A DNA stretch of 49,150 nt, taken from the NCBI GenBank assembly GCA_012744475.1, contig JAAYBV010000082.1, positions 1 to 49,150 of the forward strand. Reading direction: 5' to 3'. The DNA is from Phycisphaerae bacterium (GTDB lineage: Bacteria > Planctomycetota > Phycisphaerae > Sedimentisphaerales > Anaerobacaceae). Under the pieces are notes generated by a model. That model saw nothing but the letters and a program-made list of their open reading frames with translations, did not search any database and was not told where the DNA came from. Shown piece after piece: positions 8,223 through 16,073 of this stretch; position 1 is the first letter of the stretch; each line of letters begins with the position of its first letter. A program made the translations under genes and the position numbers.

Positions 8223-8393
8223 TTGGACCGGAGATGCTACAATACCAGTAAGTGGGACGGACGGGTCCGGCTCATTTTGCCGATCTTGAACGAGGACGCC
8301 ACGAGCATCGTTGACAAGGAGGCCGAACAGATGCGCGGACTGTGCCGGGAGCAGAGCATCTGGGGAGACCTTCGTGAAGTGAGAAGGGAATGA
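8223..8393 (+). other. Possible short open frame or gene remnant before the Cys-rich gene
   Basis: A frame open from at least 8163 ends with TGA at 8391-8393, next to the start of the Cys-rich protein gene. The C-terminal part (LILPILNEDATSIVDKEAEQ) looks protein-like. There is no ATG in frame and no clear ribosome binding site; TTG at 8223 is the only plausible start. It may be a degraded gene end. Confidence 0.2.
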
Positions 8394-8395
8394 CG

Positions 8396-8866
8396 ATGAG
8401 CAGGAAGTTGAAGAACCTGAAGAAGGCGGCTCGGCAGATGGCTGACGGTCAGCCGAGGTGTGGGTTGTGCGGCAAGACGGGGAAGCTGACCAGGACCGAA
8501 TGCTGCGGTCAATGGATCTGCGACGACGAGGGCGAGTACGTGCTGTTCAGCTACGACACGAACAGTTGTTCTCGGAATCACCGCCGCTACACACTGTGTG
8601 GCTACCACCACAACGAAGGCCATTCGGGCGACTGGCAAACCTGCGCCAAATGCCGTGCGGATTTCGAGCACGAACTGGAGATGTACGTCTACTACGGCAC
8701 AAACGAGTACAACTTCGAGAAGCTCAAGAACCCGCCCAAGTTCAAGCCCACCTGTTGCTCCAAGTGTGGCAGGAGAATCAACCTCGGCGAAGGCGGCTAT
8801 TCATCGGGAAGCGAGGGTTACCTTTGCGCGGCCTGCACCTGCGCCAAGTACCCCGAACTGGCATAG
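8396..8866 (+). CDS. Cys/His-rich zinc-binding protein, function unknown
   Basis: A 156-residue soluble protein with many metal-ligand pairs: CGLCGKTGKL (about residues 22-31), ECCGQWICDDE, CGYHHNEGH, TCAKCRADFEHE and CCSKCGRRI, ending with CAACTCAKYP. The spacing implies two or three zinc-binding sites. The basic N-terminus is MSRKLKNLKKAARQM. I chose ATG 8396 because AAGGGA lies six bases upstream; ATG 8390 would be too close. I do not recognise a named family. It could bind nucleic acid or act as an adaptor, but nothing in the sequence decides this. Confidence 0.75.
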   Translation: MSRKLKNLKKAARQMADGQPRCGLCGKTGKLTRTECCGQWICDDEGEYVLFSYDTNSCSRNHRRYTLCGYHHNEGHSGDWQTCAKCRADFEHELEMYVYYGTNEYNFEKLKNPPKFKPTCCSKCGRRINLGEGGYSSGSEGYLCAACTCAKYPELA

Positions 8867-8911
8867 GGCAGTCTGCTGACGAGAACGACAGAATTCACAG
8901 GGAGGTGTGCG

Positions 8912-9871
8912 ATGACCATCCTGCGATGGGTGCCGGAGAAGCTCGTCGTAGCGGGGCTGTACCTGAGCCTCCTTGGTGGCGCGATGCTGGCGCAGGAGCC
9001 GCCGGAGCCGAAGGCGGTGGCTCGGGTGCAGGTGGTGCCGCTGCCGTATGGGCAGGCGGCGTTCGAGCGGGAGGGGGTGGAGATGGCGCGGTATCATTTC
9101 AGGGCGGGGCTGGAGCGGCCGTTCCTGTATCCCATCGTCGGGCCTTCGGGGCGGAGTCTGACGCGGATGGGGCATCCGCACGACCCCCAATCGCACAGCC
9201 ATCATAACTCCGTCTGGGTCTCGCACGTCGATGTGGGGGGTGTGGATTTCTGGAGCGACAGGCGGCTGGGCGTCGTGCGGCACAAGCGCATCGTCGAGTA
9301 CGTCGACGAGGGCGAGACCTCCGCCATCGTCGCGGAGAACGAGTGGGTGGACAAGGATGCCAAAGTCCTGCTGAACGAGACCCGCCGGATCAGCGTAACG
9401 CTGCTGGAGGACAAGGAGTGGCTGCTCGTTCTCGATCTGACGCTGAACGCCGCCGGCCAGGCCGTGACGCTCGGCAAGACGCCTTTCGGCATGATCGGCG
9501 TGCGCATGGCCAAGACCATCGGCGTCAACGACGGAGGCGGACGCATCCGCAACTCTGAAGGCGGCGTCAACGAGAAGGAGATTCTCTGGAAGCAGGCCCG
9601 CTGGGTCGACTATTCCGGGGCCATCGCCGACGGCGGGCTCGAAGGTATCACGTTGTTCGACCATCCGGATAACCCGAACCACCCTTCCCACTTCCATGTC
9701 CGCGACGACGGTTGGATGGGCGCGTCGCTGACGTTCGATAGCCCGCGCGACATCGCTCCCGGCACCCCTCTGCACCTTCGCTACGGCCTGTACGTCCACC
9801 GCGAGATGAAGCCCCCCGCCGCCATCGAAACCCAATGGAAGCGTTTCGCGGCCCCACTCCGGGCCAAATAG
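8912..9871 (+). CDS. Secreted DUF6807 (PmoA-like) family protein
   Basis: A 319-residue protein with a signal peptide (hydrophobic stretch LVVAGLYLSLLGGAMLAQ) and GGGAGG-like Shine-Dalgarno (GGGAGGTGTGCG) before the ATG. The mature part matches the DUF6807 / so-called methane oxygenase PmoA family: RPFLYPIVGPSGRSLTRMGH, then DPQSHSHHNSVWVSH with a His cluster, VDFWSDRR, and the C-terminal HPDNPNHPSHFHVRDDG. It folds as a beta-rich, galactose-mutarotase-like domain. The family is abundant in planctomycetes next to sugar-degradation genes and is not a methane monooxygenase. The His clusters could bind metal or sugar. Confidence 0.85.
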   Translation: MTILRWVPEKLVVAGLYLSLLGGAMLAQEPPEPKAVARVQVVPLPYGQAAFEREGVEMARYHFRAGLERPFLYPIVGPSGRSLTRMGHPHDPQSHSHHNSVWVSHVDVGGVDFWSDRRLGVVRHKRIVEYVDEGETSAIVAENEWVDKDAKVLLNETRRISVTLLEDKEWLLVLDLTLNAAGQAVTLGKTPFGMIGVRMAKTIGVNDGGGRIRNSEGGVNEKEILWKQARWVDYSGAIADGGLEGITLFDHPDNPNHPSHFHVRDDGWMGASLTFDSPRDIAPGTPLHLRYGLYVHREMKPPAAIETQWKRFAAPLRAK

Positions 9872-9902
9872 CTTTCTCTTTGCGCGCTACGCCTCTCGAC
9901 TC

Positions 9903-10014
9903 TGTCATTCCGAGCGCAGTCGATCCCGATGTCCACCGGGATGGCTGCGAACCGGAAGCGCGTACCGCCTGTGGCCAGACCCCTCGGCTGCACTTCGTTC
10001 CGCTCGGGGTGACA
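9903..10014. repeat. Dispersed-type inverted repeat (TGTCATTCCGAGCG family)
   Basis: TGTCATTCCGAGCG at 9903-9916 is mirrored by CGCTCGGGGTGACA at 10001-10014 with two mismatches. Such TGTCATTCCGAGCG ends are widely seen as dispersed intergenic repeats in bacterial genomes. It lies between the DUF6807 and amidohydrolase genes and has no coding potential. Confidence 0.55.
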
Positions 10015-10081
10015 ATGCCGGGTGAGATGTCGCGGACGGAGGCAGGACAACATCTGCCGTGTCGGGACACGCAACAACGCG

Positions 10082-10087
10082 TATAAT
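10082..10087 (+). promoter_or_regulatory. Possible -10 box for amidohydrolase gene
   Basis: A perfect TATAAT lies 51 bases before the start codon. No acceptable -35 box is seen at 16-18 bases, so this is only a candidate. Confidence 0.25.
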
Positions 10088-10137
10088 GGCACGAGAAGTT
10101 TCTCGGGTGAACTGGATATCGACAGAAGGAGATTGCG

Positions 10138-11814
10138 ATGCGATCGTGTGTGTTCTTCGTTCTGGCTTTGGCGTGCGTTGCTCGCGCGCAGCGGCCGGCG
10201 GACCTGGTGATCCACAACGGCAAGATCGTCACCATCGACGATCAGCAGCCTCGCGCCGAGGCGGTGGCGATCGCGGGCGAGACGATCCTGTTCGCGGGCT
10301 CGAATGCCGATGTGCTGGCCTACATCGACGCGGCCCGGACGAAGGTGATCGACGCCCGCGGCCGGCTCGTCACGCCGGGCTTCAACGACGCCCACATCCA
10401 CTTCCTGCAGGGCGGCCGGGCCATGCTCGAAGTCGATCTGAACAACGCGAATACACTGGCCGAGGTGCAGGAGAAGGTCAAGGCCCGCGCGGCCGAACTG
10501 CCGGCCGGCACGCTGATCCGAGGACGGGGCTGGGACCACGAGCGATTTGCCGACAAGGCCTGGCCGACGAAGGAGGTTCTGGATGCGGTCGCGCCGAATC
10601 ATCCGGTGGCCCTGTCCCGCGTCGACGGCCACTCGATCTGGGTCAACAGCCTGCTGCTGCGCAAGGCGGGCATCACGCGCCGGACGCGCGATCCCTCCGG
10701 CGGGACGATCGTCCGTGATCCCGAGACGGGCGAACCGACGGGCATCCTCAAAGAAGCCGCCCAGGGCCTGCTCGACCTGGACGAGTACGAGCCGACCGAC
10801 GCCGAGCAGCGTGAGATGGACGAGCAAGGACTGGACAAGGCGCTGGCCGAGGCCCGCCGGACGGGCGTCACAAGCATCCAGCATCTCAACGGCGATTTCG
10901 AACTCTTCGAGCGGTTCCGCGACGAGGGCCGGCTGACGCTGCGTGTCACGGTCAACATGGAGCTGCCGTCCGGTAAACGACGGCTCGCCGAGTTGGACAA
11001 GCTGCGCGGCCGCTATCCGTCCGAGGGCAACTGGATTCGCTTCGGCTATCTCAAAGGTTTCATCGACGGCACGCTCGGCTCGGGCACCGCACTGATGTTC
11101 GAACCGTTCGCCGACAATCCGGAAACGTCCGGCCTGTCCCAGATGGCCTACAACGAATTAGAGCGTCGCGTCCTGGCCGCCGACCGCATGGGCTTCCAGA
11201 TCGGCGTCCACGCCATCGGCGCCAAGGGCAACCACTGGGTTCTGAACGCCTATGAGAAGGCCCGGCAGGTCAACGGGCGGCGGGACAGCCGCCACCGGAT
11301 CGAGCACGCGCAGATCCTGGCCGATGCGGACATCGGCCGCTTCGGACAGCTCGGCGTAATCGCTTCGATGCAGCCGACGCACTGCATCACGGACAAGCGA
11401 TTCGCCGAGAAGCGCATCGGCCGCGACCGCTGCCGCGGCGCTTATGCCTGGCGACGGCTGCTCGACGCGGACGCCCACATCGCCTTCGGCACGGACTGGC
11501 CCGTCGAGCCGGTCGATCCGCTGGAGGGCCTTTATGCGGCGGTCACCCGCAAGGACCGTGCGGGCGAGCCGGGCGAGGGCTGGTTCCCCGATCAGCGACT
11601 GACGATGGAAGAGGCGATCCGGCTCTACACGCTGGGCGCCGCCTATGCCGAGTTCACCGAGAACCGCAAGGGCATGATCCGCCCGGGCTATCTGGCCGAC
11701 CTGGTGATCTTCGACCGCGACCTGCTCACCGTCCCGCCCGAGCAGATCATGCAGGCCCAGGTCGACACCACCATCGTCGCCGGCCGGATCGTCTACCAGC
11801 GCCGATCACGGTAG
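10138..11814 (+). CDS. Secreted amidohydrolase, YtcJ-like (Amidohydro_3)
   Basis: A 558-residue metal-dependent amidohydrolase with a short signal peptide (MRSCVFFVLALACVARAQ) and AGAAGGAG upstream of the ATG. The family order is clear: DLVIHNGKIVTIDD, the beta-strand 1 metal motif GFNDAHIHF with H86 and H88, a glycine loop DGTLGSGTALMFEP, GVHAIG and RIEHAQ with further His ligands, and GTDWPVEP with the catalytic Asp. The C-terminal LADLVIFDRDLLTVP closes the composite beta sandwich. YtcJ-type enzymes hydrolyse N-acyl or cyclic amide compounds. The substrate is not predictable, and export to the periplasm is inferred. Confidence 0.9.
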   Translation: MRSCVFFVLALACVARAQRPADLVIHNGKIVTIDDQQPRAEAVAIAGETILFAGSNADVLAYIDAARTKVIDARGRLVTPGFNDAHIHFLQGGRAMLEVDLNNANTLAEVQEKVKARAAELPAGTLIRGRGWDHERFADKAWPTKEVLDAVAPNHPVALSRVDGHSIWVNSLLLRKAGITRRTRDPSGGTIVRDPETGEPTGILKEAAQGLLDLDEYEPTDAEQREMDEQGLDKALAEARRTGVTSIQHLNGDFELFERFRDEGRLTLRVTVNMELPSGKRRLAELDKLRGRYPSEGNWIRFGYLKGFIDGTLGSGTALMFEPFADNPETSGLSQMAYNELERRVLAADRMGFQIGVHAIGAKGNHWVLNAYEKARQVNGRRDSRHRIEHAQILADADIGRFGQLGVIASMQPTHCITDKRFAEKRIGRDRCRGAYAWRRLLDADAHIAFGTDWPVEPVDPLEGLYAAVTRKDRAGEPGEGWFPDQRLTMEEAIRLYTLGAAYAEFTENRKGMIRPGYLADLVIFDRDLLTVPPEQIMQAQVDTTIVAGRIVYQRRSR

Positions 11815-11884
11815 AGTTGTGGTCGAGCAGTTGTCCATCAGGCAACGGCTTGGCAACTGCACCTTGGTCCAGTAGAATACGGGC

Positions 11885-12424
11885 ATGACAGCCAAACAGT
11901 TCTTCGACTGGCAGACATCAGGCGGCACCAACGACGTGATGCGACTCGTCGACTGCCTCGAACGCGCTGACATCGCATGGTGCGCCATCGGCGGCGTAGC
12001 CGTGAACCATTGGGCGGCCGAGCCCGTGGTGACACAGGACGTCGACTTCGTCGTCACCACCGATGCCATTGAGCGGACGGTGTCGCTCCTCGAAGACGCG
12101 GGGTTCCGCTCGGAACGATTCGAGTGGTCCGTCAATTTCAAGGGGCAATCCCGCGTCAGCATCCAGCTTAGCACGGAGGAGTTCTATCGGGACTTTCCGA
12201 GCCGGGCCGTGCCGGCCGACGTGCACGGCATCCTGCTCCGCGTCGCCAGTCTCGACGATACGCTCCAAGGCAAGATCAGGGCCTGGAGCGACACCGAACG
12301 GCGGCAGAGCAAGCGGATCAAGGACCTCGGCGACATCGCCCGCCTCGTCGAAGCGCACCCGCATCTATGGGACACCTTGCCCGACGAGCTCAAACAGCAA
12401 CTCAAACGGCCCGAGAGAGAGTAA
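11885..12424 (+). CDS. Nucleotidyltransferase-fold protein (DUF6036/AbiEii-like)
   Basis: A 179-residue protein with a minimal nucleotidyltransferase core: IGGVAVNHW (the GG loop), then VTQDVDFVV giving the DxD metal pair, and a later SLDDTLQGKIRAWSD helix with Lys. Similar proteins act in toxin-antitoxin or abortive-infection pairs, but no partner gene is adjacent: the amidohydrolase is 70 bases upstream and pfp converges downstream. Start ATG 11885 gives the full family N-terminus. The Shine-Dalgarno is poor. It may be a solitary remnant of a two-gene system or a housekeeping enzyme. Confidence 0.7.
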   Translation: MTAKQFFDWQTSGGTNDVMRLVDCLERADIAWCAIGGVAVNHWAAEPVVTQDVDFVVTTDAIERTVSLLEDAGFRSERFEWSVNFKGQSRVSIQLSTEEFYRDFPSRAVPADVHGILLRVASLDDTLQGKIRAWSDTERRQSKRIKDLGDIARLVEAHPHLWDTLPDELKQQLKRPERE

Positions 12425-12460
12425 CCCCACACGACCGGCACATAGTTTCTGCCTTGCACG

Positions 12461-12502
12461 AAAAAGGCCCCGGCATGCGAGACGTGGGCATGCGCGGGGC
12501 CC
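12461..12502 (-). terminator. Rho-independent terminator of pfp
   Basis: On the minus strand GGGGC and GCATGC blocks pair with their complements (GGCCCCG...GCATGC against GCATGC...CGGGGCC), giving a long GC stem, followed directly by TTTTT at 12465-12461. It starts 25 bases past the pfp stop. On the plus strand the run of A is on the wrong side, so it serves pfp. Confidence 0.8.
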
Positions 12503-12526
12503 TGGACTACGTGTTGGTTGGTTTGC

Positions 12527-13735
12527 TTAGACCTTCGGATAGGTGCCGAGGTACTCGGTCTGGGGCAGTCCGCCGACCAGAGGCATGGCGTACCGGACGT
12601 AGGCGTCGGTGACGCCGTTGCCGTCGACGTTGATGAACGCGTCCGGCATCGATTTGGTCTTCTCGGCGACGTTCTTCAGCTCGGTGCGGAACAGCTCAAC
12701 CGCATAGGCGTCCCCATCGGTGCGTTTGATCGCGACGGAGCCGCTGTCGTACTTCATCGCGTACTTGACCGCCTGTCGGCCGCACTTGCGGGCCTCGTCG
12801 ACGTCGACTTTCGACTGCAATCCGGCGTAGCTCCGCTGGAGATACCCGAACGTGTCGGCGCGGACGCGTTTGATCTTGAGCTTGCCCTTGATCTGCCCGG
12901 CCAGGAAGTCGGCCAGCGCGCCGGTGCCCGAAAGCTGGATGTTGCCATGAGCGTCGCGCTCTTCGTTCTCGGCGAGCTTCTCGGTCCAGGTCTTGTGGTC
13001 GTGGTCGCACATGCCTTCGCTGACCGCGATCACGCAGCGATTGTACTTCCTATAGACGGCGTCCACATCGGCCAGGAACTTGTCCATCGAGACGGGGCGC
13101 TCGGGCACGTAGATCAGATGCGGCCCGTCGTCGTCGCGCTGCTTGCCCAGCGCCGCGGCGGCGGTCAGGAAGCCGGCGTGACGGCCCATGATGACGTCGA
13201 TCTTGACGCCGGGCAGCGCCCGGTTGTCCAAGTCGTCGCCCATGAGCGCGTGCGCAACAAACTTGCCGGCGGTGCCGTAGCCGGGGCAGTGATCGGTCAC
13301 GAGCAGGTCGTTGTCCACCGTCTTAGGCACGTGGAAGGCGCGGATGTTGTAGTTGGTCTCGTCGGCAACGGTGTTGAGGATGTGCGCGGTGTTGGCGGAG
13401 TCGTTGCCGCCGATATAGAAGAAATACCGCACGTTGCGCCTTTTGAAGACTTCGATGATCTTGCGGCAATACTCGGCGTCGGGCTTGTCCCGACTCGAGC
13501 CCAGCGCCGACGAGGGCGAGGCCGCCACCGTCTTGAGCGTCGCGTCGTCGAGCCGGCCGAGGTCGATGAACTGGTCCTTGACCATGCCGGCCACCGCGTG
13601 CACGGCCCCCAAGAGGGTCCCGATCTCGGGGTGCTTGCGAACCTCTTCGATAACGCCGACCAGCGAGGCGTTGATCACACCCGTCGGCCCGCCCGACTGT
13701 CCTACGACGGCATTGCCCTTCAGCTTATCTGCCAT
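12527..13735 (-). CDS. pfp: PPi-type 6-phosphofructokinase
   Basis: A 402-residue phosphofructokinase phosphorylating fructose 6-phosphate in glycolysis. The N-terminal loop GQSGGPTGVIN is at 12-22. Motif GGNDS (109-113) has Asp where ATP enzymes keep Gly, and PKTVDND (137-143) has the Lys that marks pyrophosphate-dependent enzymes. MGRHAGFLTAAAAL binds substrate. These residues point to PPi, making the step reversible, but the donor is inferred from motifs. The Asn of GGNDS replaces the usual metal-binding Asp, as in a subgroup of PPi enzymes. It is a single-gene unit with its own promoter and terminator. Confidence 0.92.
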   Translation of the reverse strand: MADKLKGNAVVGQSGGPTGVINASLVGVIEEVRKHPEIGTLLGAVHAVAGMVKDQFIDLGRLDDATLKTVAASPSSALGSSRDKPDAEYCRKIIEVFKRRNVRYFFYIGGNDSANTAHILNTVADETNYNIRAFHVPKTVDNDLLVTDHCPGYGTAGKFVAHALMGDDLDNRALPGVKIDVIMGRHAGFLTAAAALGKQRDDDGPHLIYVPERPVSMDKFLADVDAVYRKYNRCVIAVSEGMCDHDHKTWTEKLAENEERDAHGNIQLSGTGALADFLAGQIKGKLKIKRVRADTFGYLQRSYAGLQSKVDVDEARKCGRQAVKYAMKYDSGSVAIKRTDGDAYAVELFRTELKNVAEKTKSMPDAFINVDGNGVTDAYVRYAMPLVGGLPQTEYLGTYPKV

Positions 13736-13797
13736 TCCAATGGGTCTCCCATAGCGAATTCCAGCGTTCTGCCTGACACATGATACACGGACGGGCC

Positions 13798-13825
13798 ATT
13801 ATACCGGCAGATTCGGTGCTCTCAA
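13798..13825 (-). promoter_or_regulatory. Predicted promoter of pfp
   Basis: On the minus strand TTGAGA (13825-13820), a 16-base spacer and a perfect TATAAT (13803-13798) lie 62 bases before the pfp ATG. The leader would be about 55 bases. The rest of 13736-14130 (395 bases) shows no gene or other clear signal. Confidence 0.5.
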
Positions 13826-14130
13826 GAGCCGCCTGTAAAAATGGGGCCTTCGCCGTCTTCCCCCCCCAGCCGCATGACCACACCGTCGCAAAATGGCGAA
13901 CCGTGGCCCGGAAATTGCCTGCGCGCTCCCCTTTCCCGGCTGAATCCGCCAAGTCGGCGCGATCCCCTCCTTATCGGATCGGGTCGAGATTTCTTTCCAG
14001 CGGCAGACCCATCGCCTATACTTCCAGAAATGCCGTAGCGGCACAAAGAGTGGAGGGTGAGCGGCTCGATGCACCCACAGATTGTGGGCGTCGTGCTGGT
14101 CATGATCTACCGGCATGCAGGGAGATTGCT

Positions 14131-15927
14131 TTGGGATATCTGGACTATTCCATCATCGCCTTCTACCTCTTGTTTGCCCTCGGCATCGGCATCTACTTCT
14201 CCAGACGCGCCTCCAGGAGTTCGGAGGACTACTTCCTGGGGGGCCGGTCCTTTCCGTGGTGGATGATCGCCTTCTCGATGGCCGCGACGAGCTTCGCCTC
14301 GGACACCCCGCTGGTGGTCACGGAGATCACCCGCCGGGACGGGCTGCAACGCATCTGGTGGGTCTTCGTGGCGGTGCTCACCCTCATCGTGGGCATCTTC
14401 CTGTTCTCGCGTCTGTGGCGCCGCGCGGCCATCATCACCGACGCGGAGTTCTATGAGCTGCGGTATGAAGGCAAATCAGCGGCGTTCCTGCGTGGCTTCC
14501 GCGCGTTCTTCGCCGGCGTCGTGCAGAACCTCCTGACCATCAGTTGGGTCGTCTTTGCCATGAGCAGCATCATCATGGCGATGACGGATATCAATGAATG
14601 GCTGGCGATCGGCATCTGCACGTCGGTCGCCCTGGCCTACGCGACCTTCTCCGGCTTCTACGGCGTGGTCGCGACCGATTGCGTCCAGTTCTTCATCGCC
14701 ACGTTCAGCATGATCGCACTGGCCGTGATCGCGGTCATGAAGGTCGGCGGGATGGGCCACGTGCTTGAGACGATTCGCGCAACCGAAGGCTACGGCTCGC
14801 GAACGCTGGCGATCTTCCCCGAGTTCAGGAGTTTCGACGAGGATCTGGCCAAGCTGCTGGTGTACGTTCTCGTTTTGTGGTGGATGGACGCCAGCGGCTA
14901 CAACATGCAGCGGATGAGCGCGTGCCGGAACGAGCGGCATGCGGTCCTCGCGACGCTCTTCTATGCGATCTTCCAGTGCTGTCGACCGTGGATCTGGGTG
15001 CCGGTCGCGCTGGTGTCCATCGTGCTGTTCCCGACGCTGACGGCGCCCCACAACGACACGCACGCGTATCCGCTGGTCATGAACGAGTATCTCGGTCACG
15101 GACTCAAAGGACTGCTGGTGACGGCGTTTCTGGCCGCGTTCATGTCCACGATCGACACGCATCTGAACTGGGGCGCATCCTACATGATGACGGATGTCTA
15201 CCAGCGGTTCATTCGCAAGGATGCGACGCAGCGGCATTACATGATCGTCAGCAAGCTCGTCGTCGTGGCGATGATGGCGGCCGGCGTCGGCATTGCCCTG
15301 TATCTGGCGTGGCGGAATCTGACCGTGTCGGCGGTATGGGAATTCTGCGCCCTGATCACCGTCGGCAGCGGCATCGTCTGTGTGCTGCGCTGGTTCTGGT
15401 GGCGCATCAACGCGTATACGGAGATCACCGCGCTGGCGCTCGGACTGGTCCTCGGGCTTGTCAATCCGTTCATCCCGGGCTCGGTCACGTTGTGGGGACG
15501 TACGTTTGACGTCGGCCTGTTCGGGTACGCCTGGCCGACGATGCCGTTCGAGTTCAAGATCGCTTTGCTGACCGCCATCGTCGTGCCGATCAGCCTGGTC
15601 GTGACGTTCCTGACCCCGGCGGTGTCGAGGACGAAGCTCGACGCATTCTACCGGAAGGTCCGGCCGGGCGGCGCCTGGGGCATCTTGAGTCAGGAGACCC
15701 GCAACCTTCCCGGCAAGGCCCTGTCGGTGGCGACGATTCTCGATGTCGCCGGCGGCATTCTGCTCTGCTACGGCCTGTCCCTGGCCATCGGCTACGCGAT
15801 CCTGCTGGAGTTCGGCAAGGCCGGCGTCTGTCTGGGATTGGCGGCGCTCGGCGGATTTGTCGTGCGCCGATGGTACAGGAAGGAAGTCCAGGTGCTCGCC
15901 CGAAGTGGCACGTGGGCATCGGAGTGA
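14131..15927 (+). CDS. Sodium:solute symporter (SSS family)
   Basis: A 598-residue polytopic transporter with about 14 hydrophobic helices, moving a solute (usually a sugar or organic acid) into the cell with Na+. The family N-terminus reads YLDYSIIAFYLLFALGIGIY, then SSEDYFLGGRSFPWWMIAFS with the SSS signature, and ATSFASDTPL in helix 2. The start is probably TTG at 14131, with AGGGAG six bases upstream; the frame stays open far upstream (from 13780), but that part is polar and Arg-rich and does not look like protein. It is 146 bases before the esterase gene. The likely substrate is a plant or algal sugar, by context only. Confidence 0.9.
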   Translation: MGYLDYSIIAFYLLFALGIGIYFSRRASRSSEDYFLGGRSFPWWMIAFSMAATSFASDTPLVVTEITRRDGLQRIWWVFVAVLTLIVGIFLFSRLWRRAAIITDAEFYELRYEGKSAAFLRGFRAFFAGVVQNLLTISWVVFAMSSIIMAMTDINEWLAIGICTSVALAYATFSGFYGVVATDCVQFFIATFSMIALAVIAVMKVGGMGHVLETIRATEGYGSRTLAIFPEFRSFDEDLAKLLVYVLVLWWMDASGYNMQRMSACRNERHAVLATLFYAIFQCCRPWIWVPVALVSIVLFPTLTAPHNDTHAYPLVMNEYLGHGLKGLLVTAFLAAFMSTIDTHLNWGASYMMTDVYQRFIRKDATQRHYMIVSKLVVVAMMAAGVGIALYLAWRNLTVSAVWEFCALITVGSGIVCVLRWFWWRINAYTEITALALGLVLGLVNPFIPGSVTLWGRTFDVGLFGYAWPTMPFEFKIALLTAIVVPISLVVTFLTPAVSRTKLDAFYRKVRPGGAWGILSQETRNLPGKALSVATILDVAGGILLCYGLSLAIGYAILLEFGKAGVCLGLAALGGFVVRRWYRKEVQVLARSGTWASE

Positions 15928-16073
15928 GCGTTCGCGACCGGCGCCGCCACGAAACCTGCACAGAGCGGTTTGTCGCCTGCACAGTGTGTCCTTGACAATC
16001 GGCCGGTTGCGCCGTGTAGTGGGCAGATCAGGTGCAGGAAGTCTCAGATCAGGACAGGCTTTGGAGATGTGCG

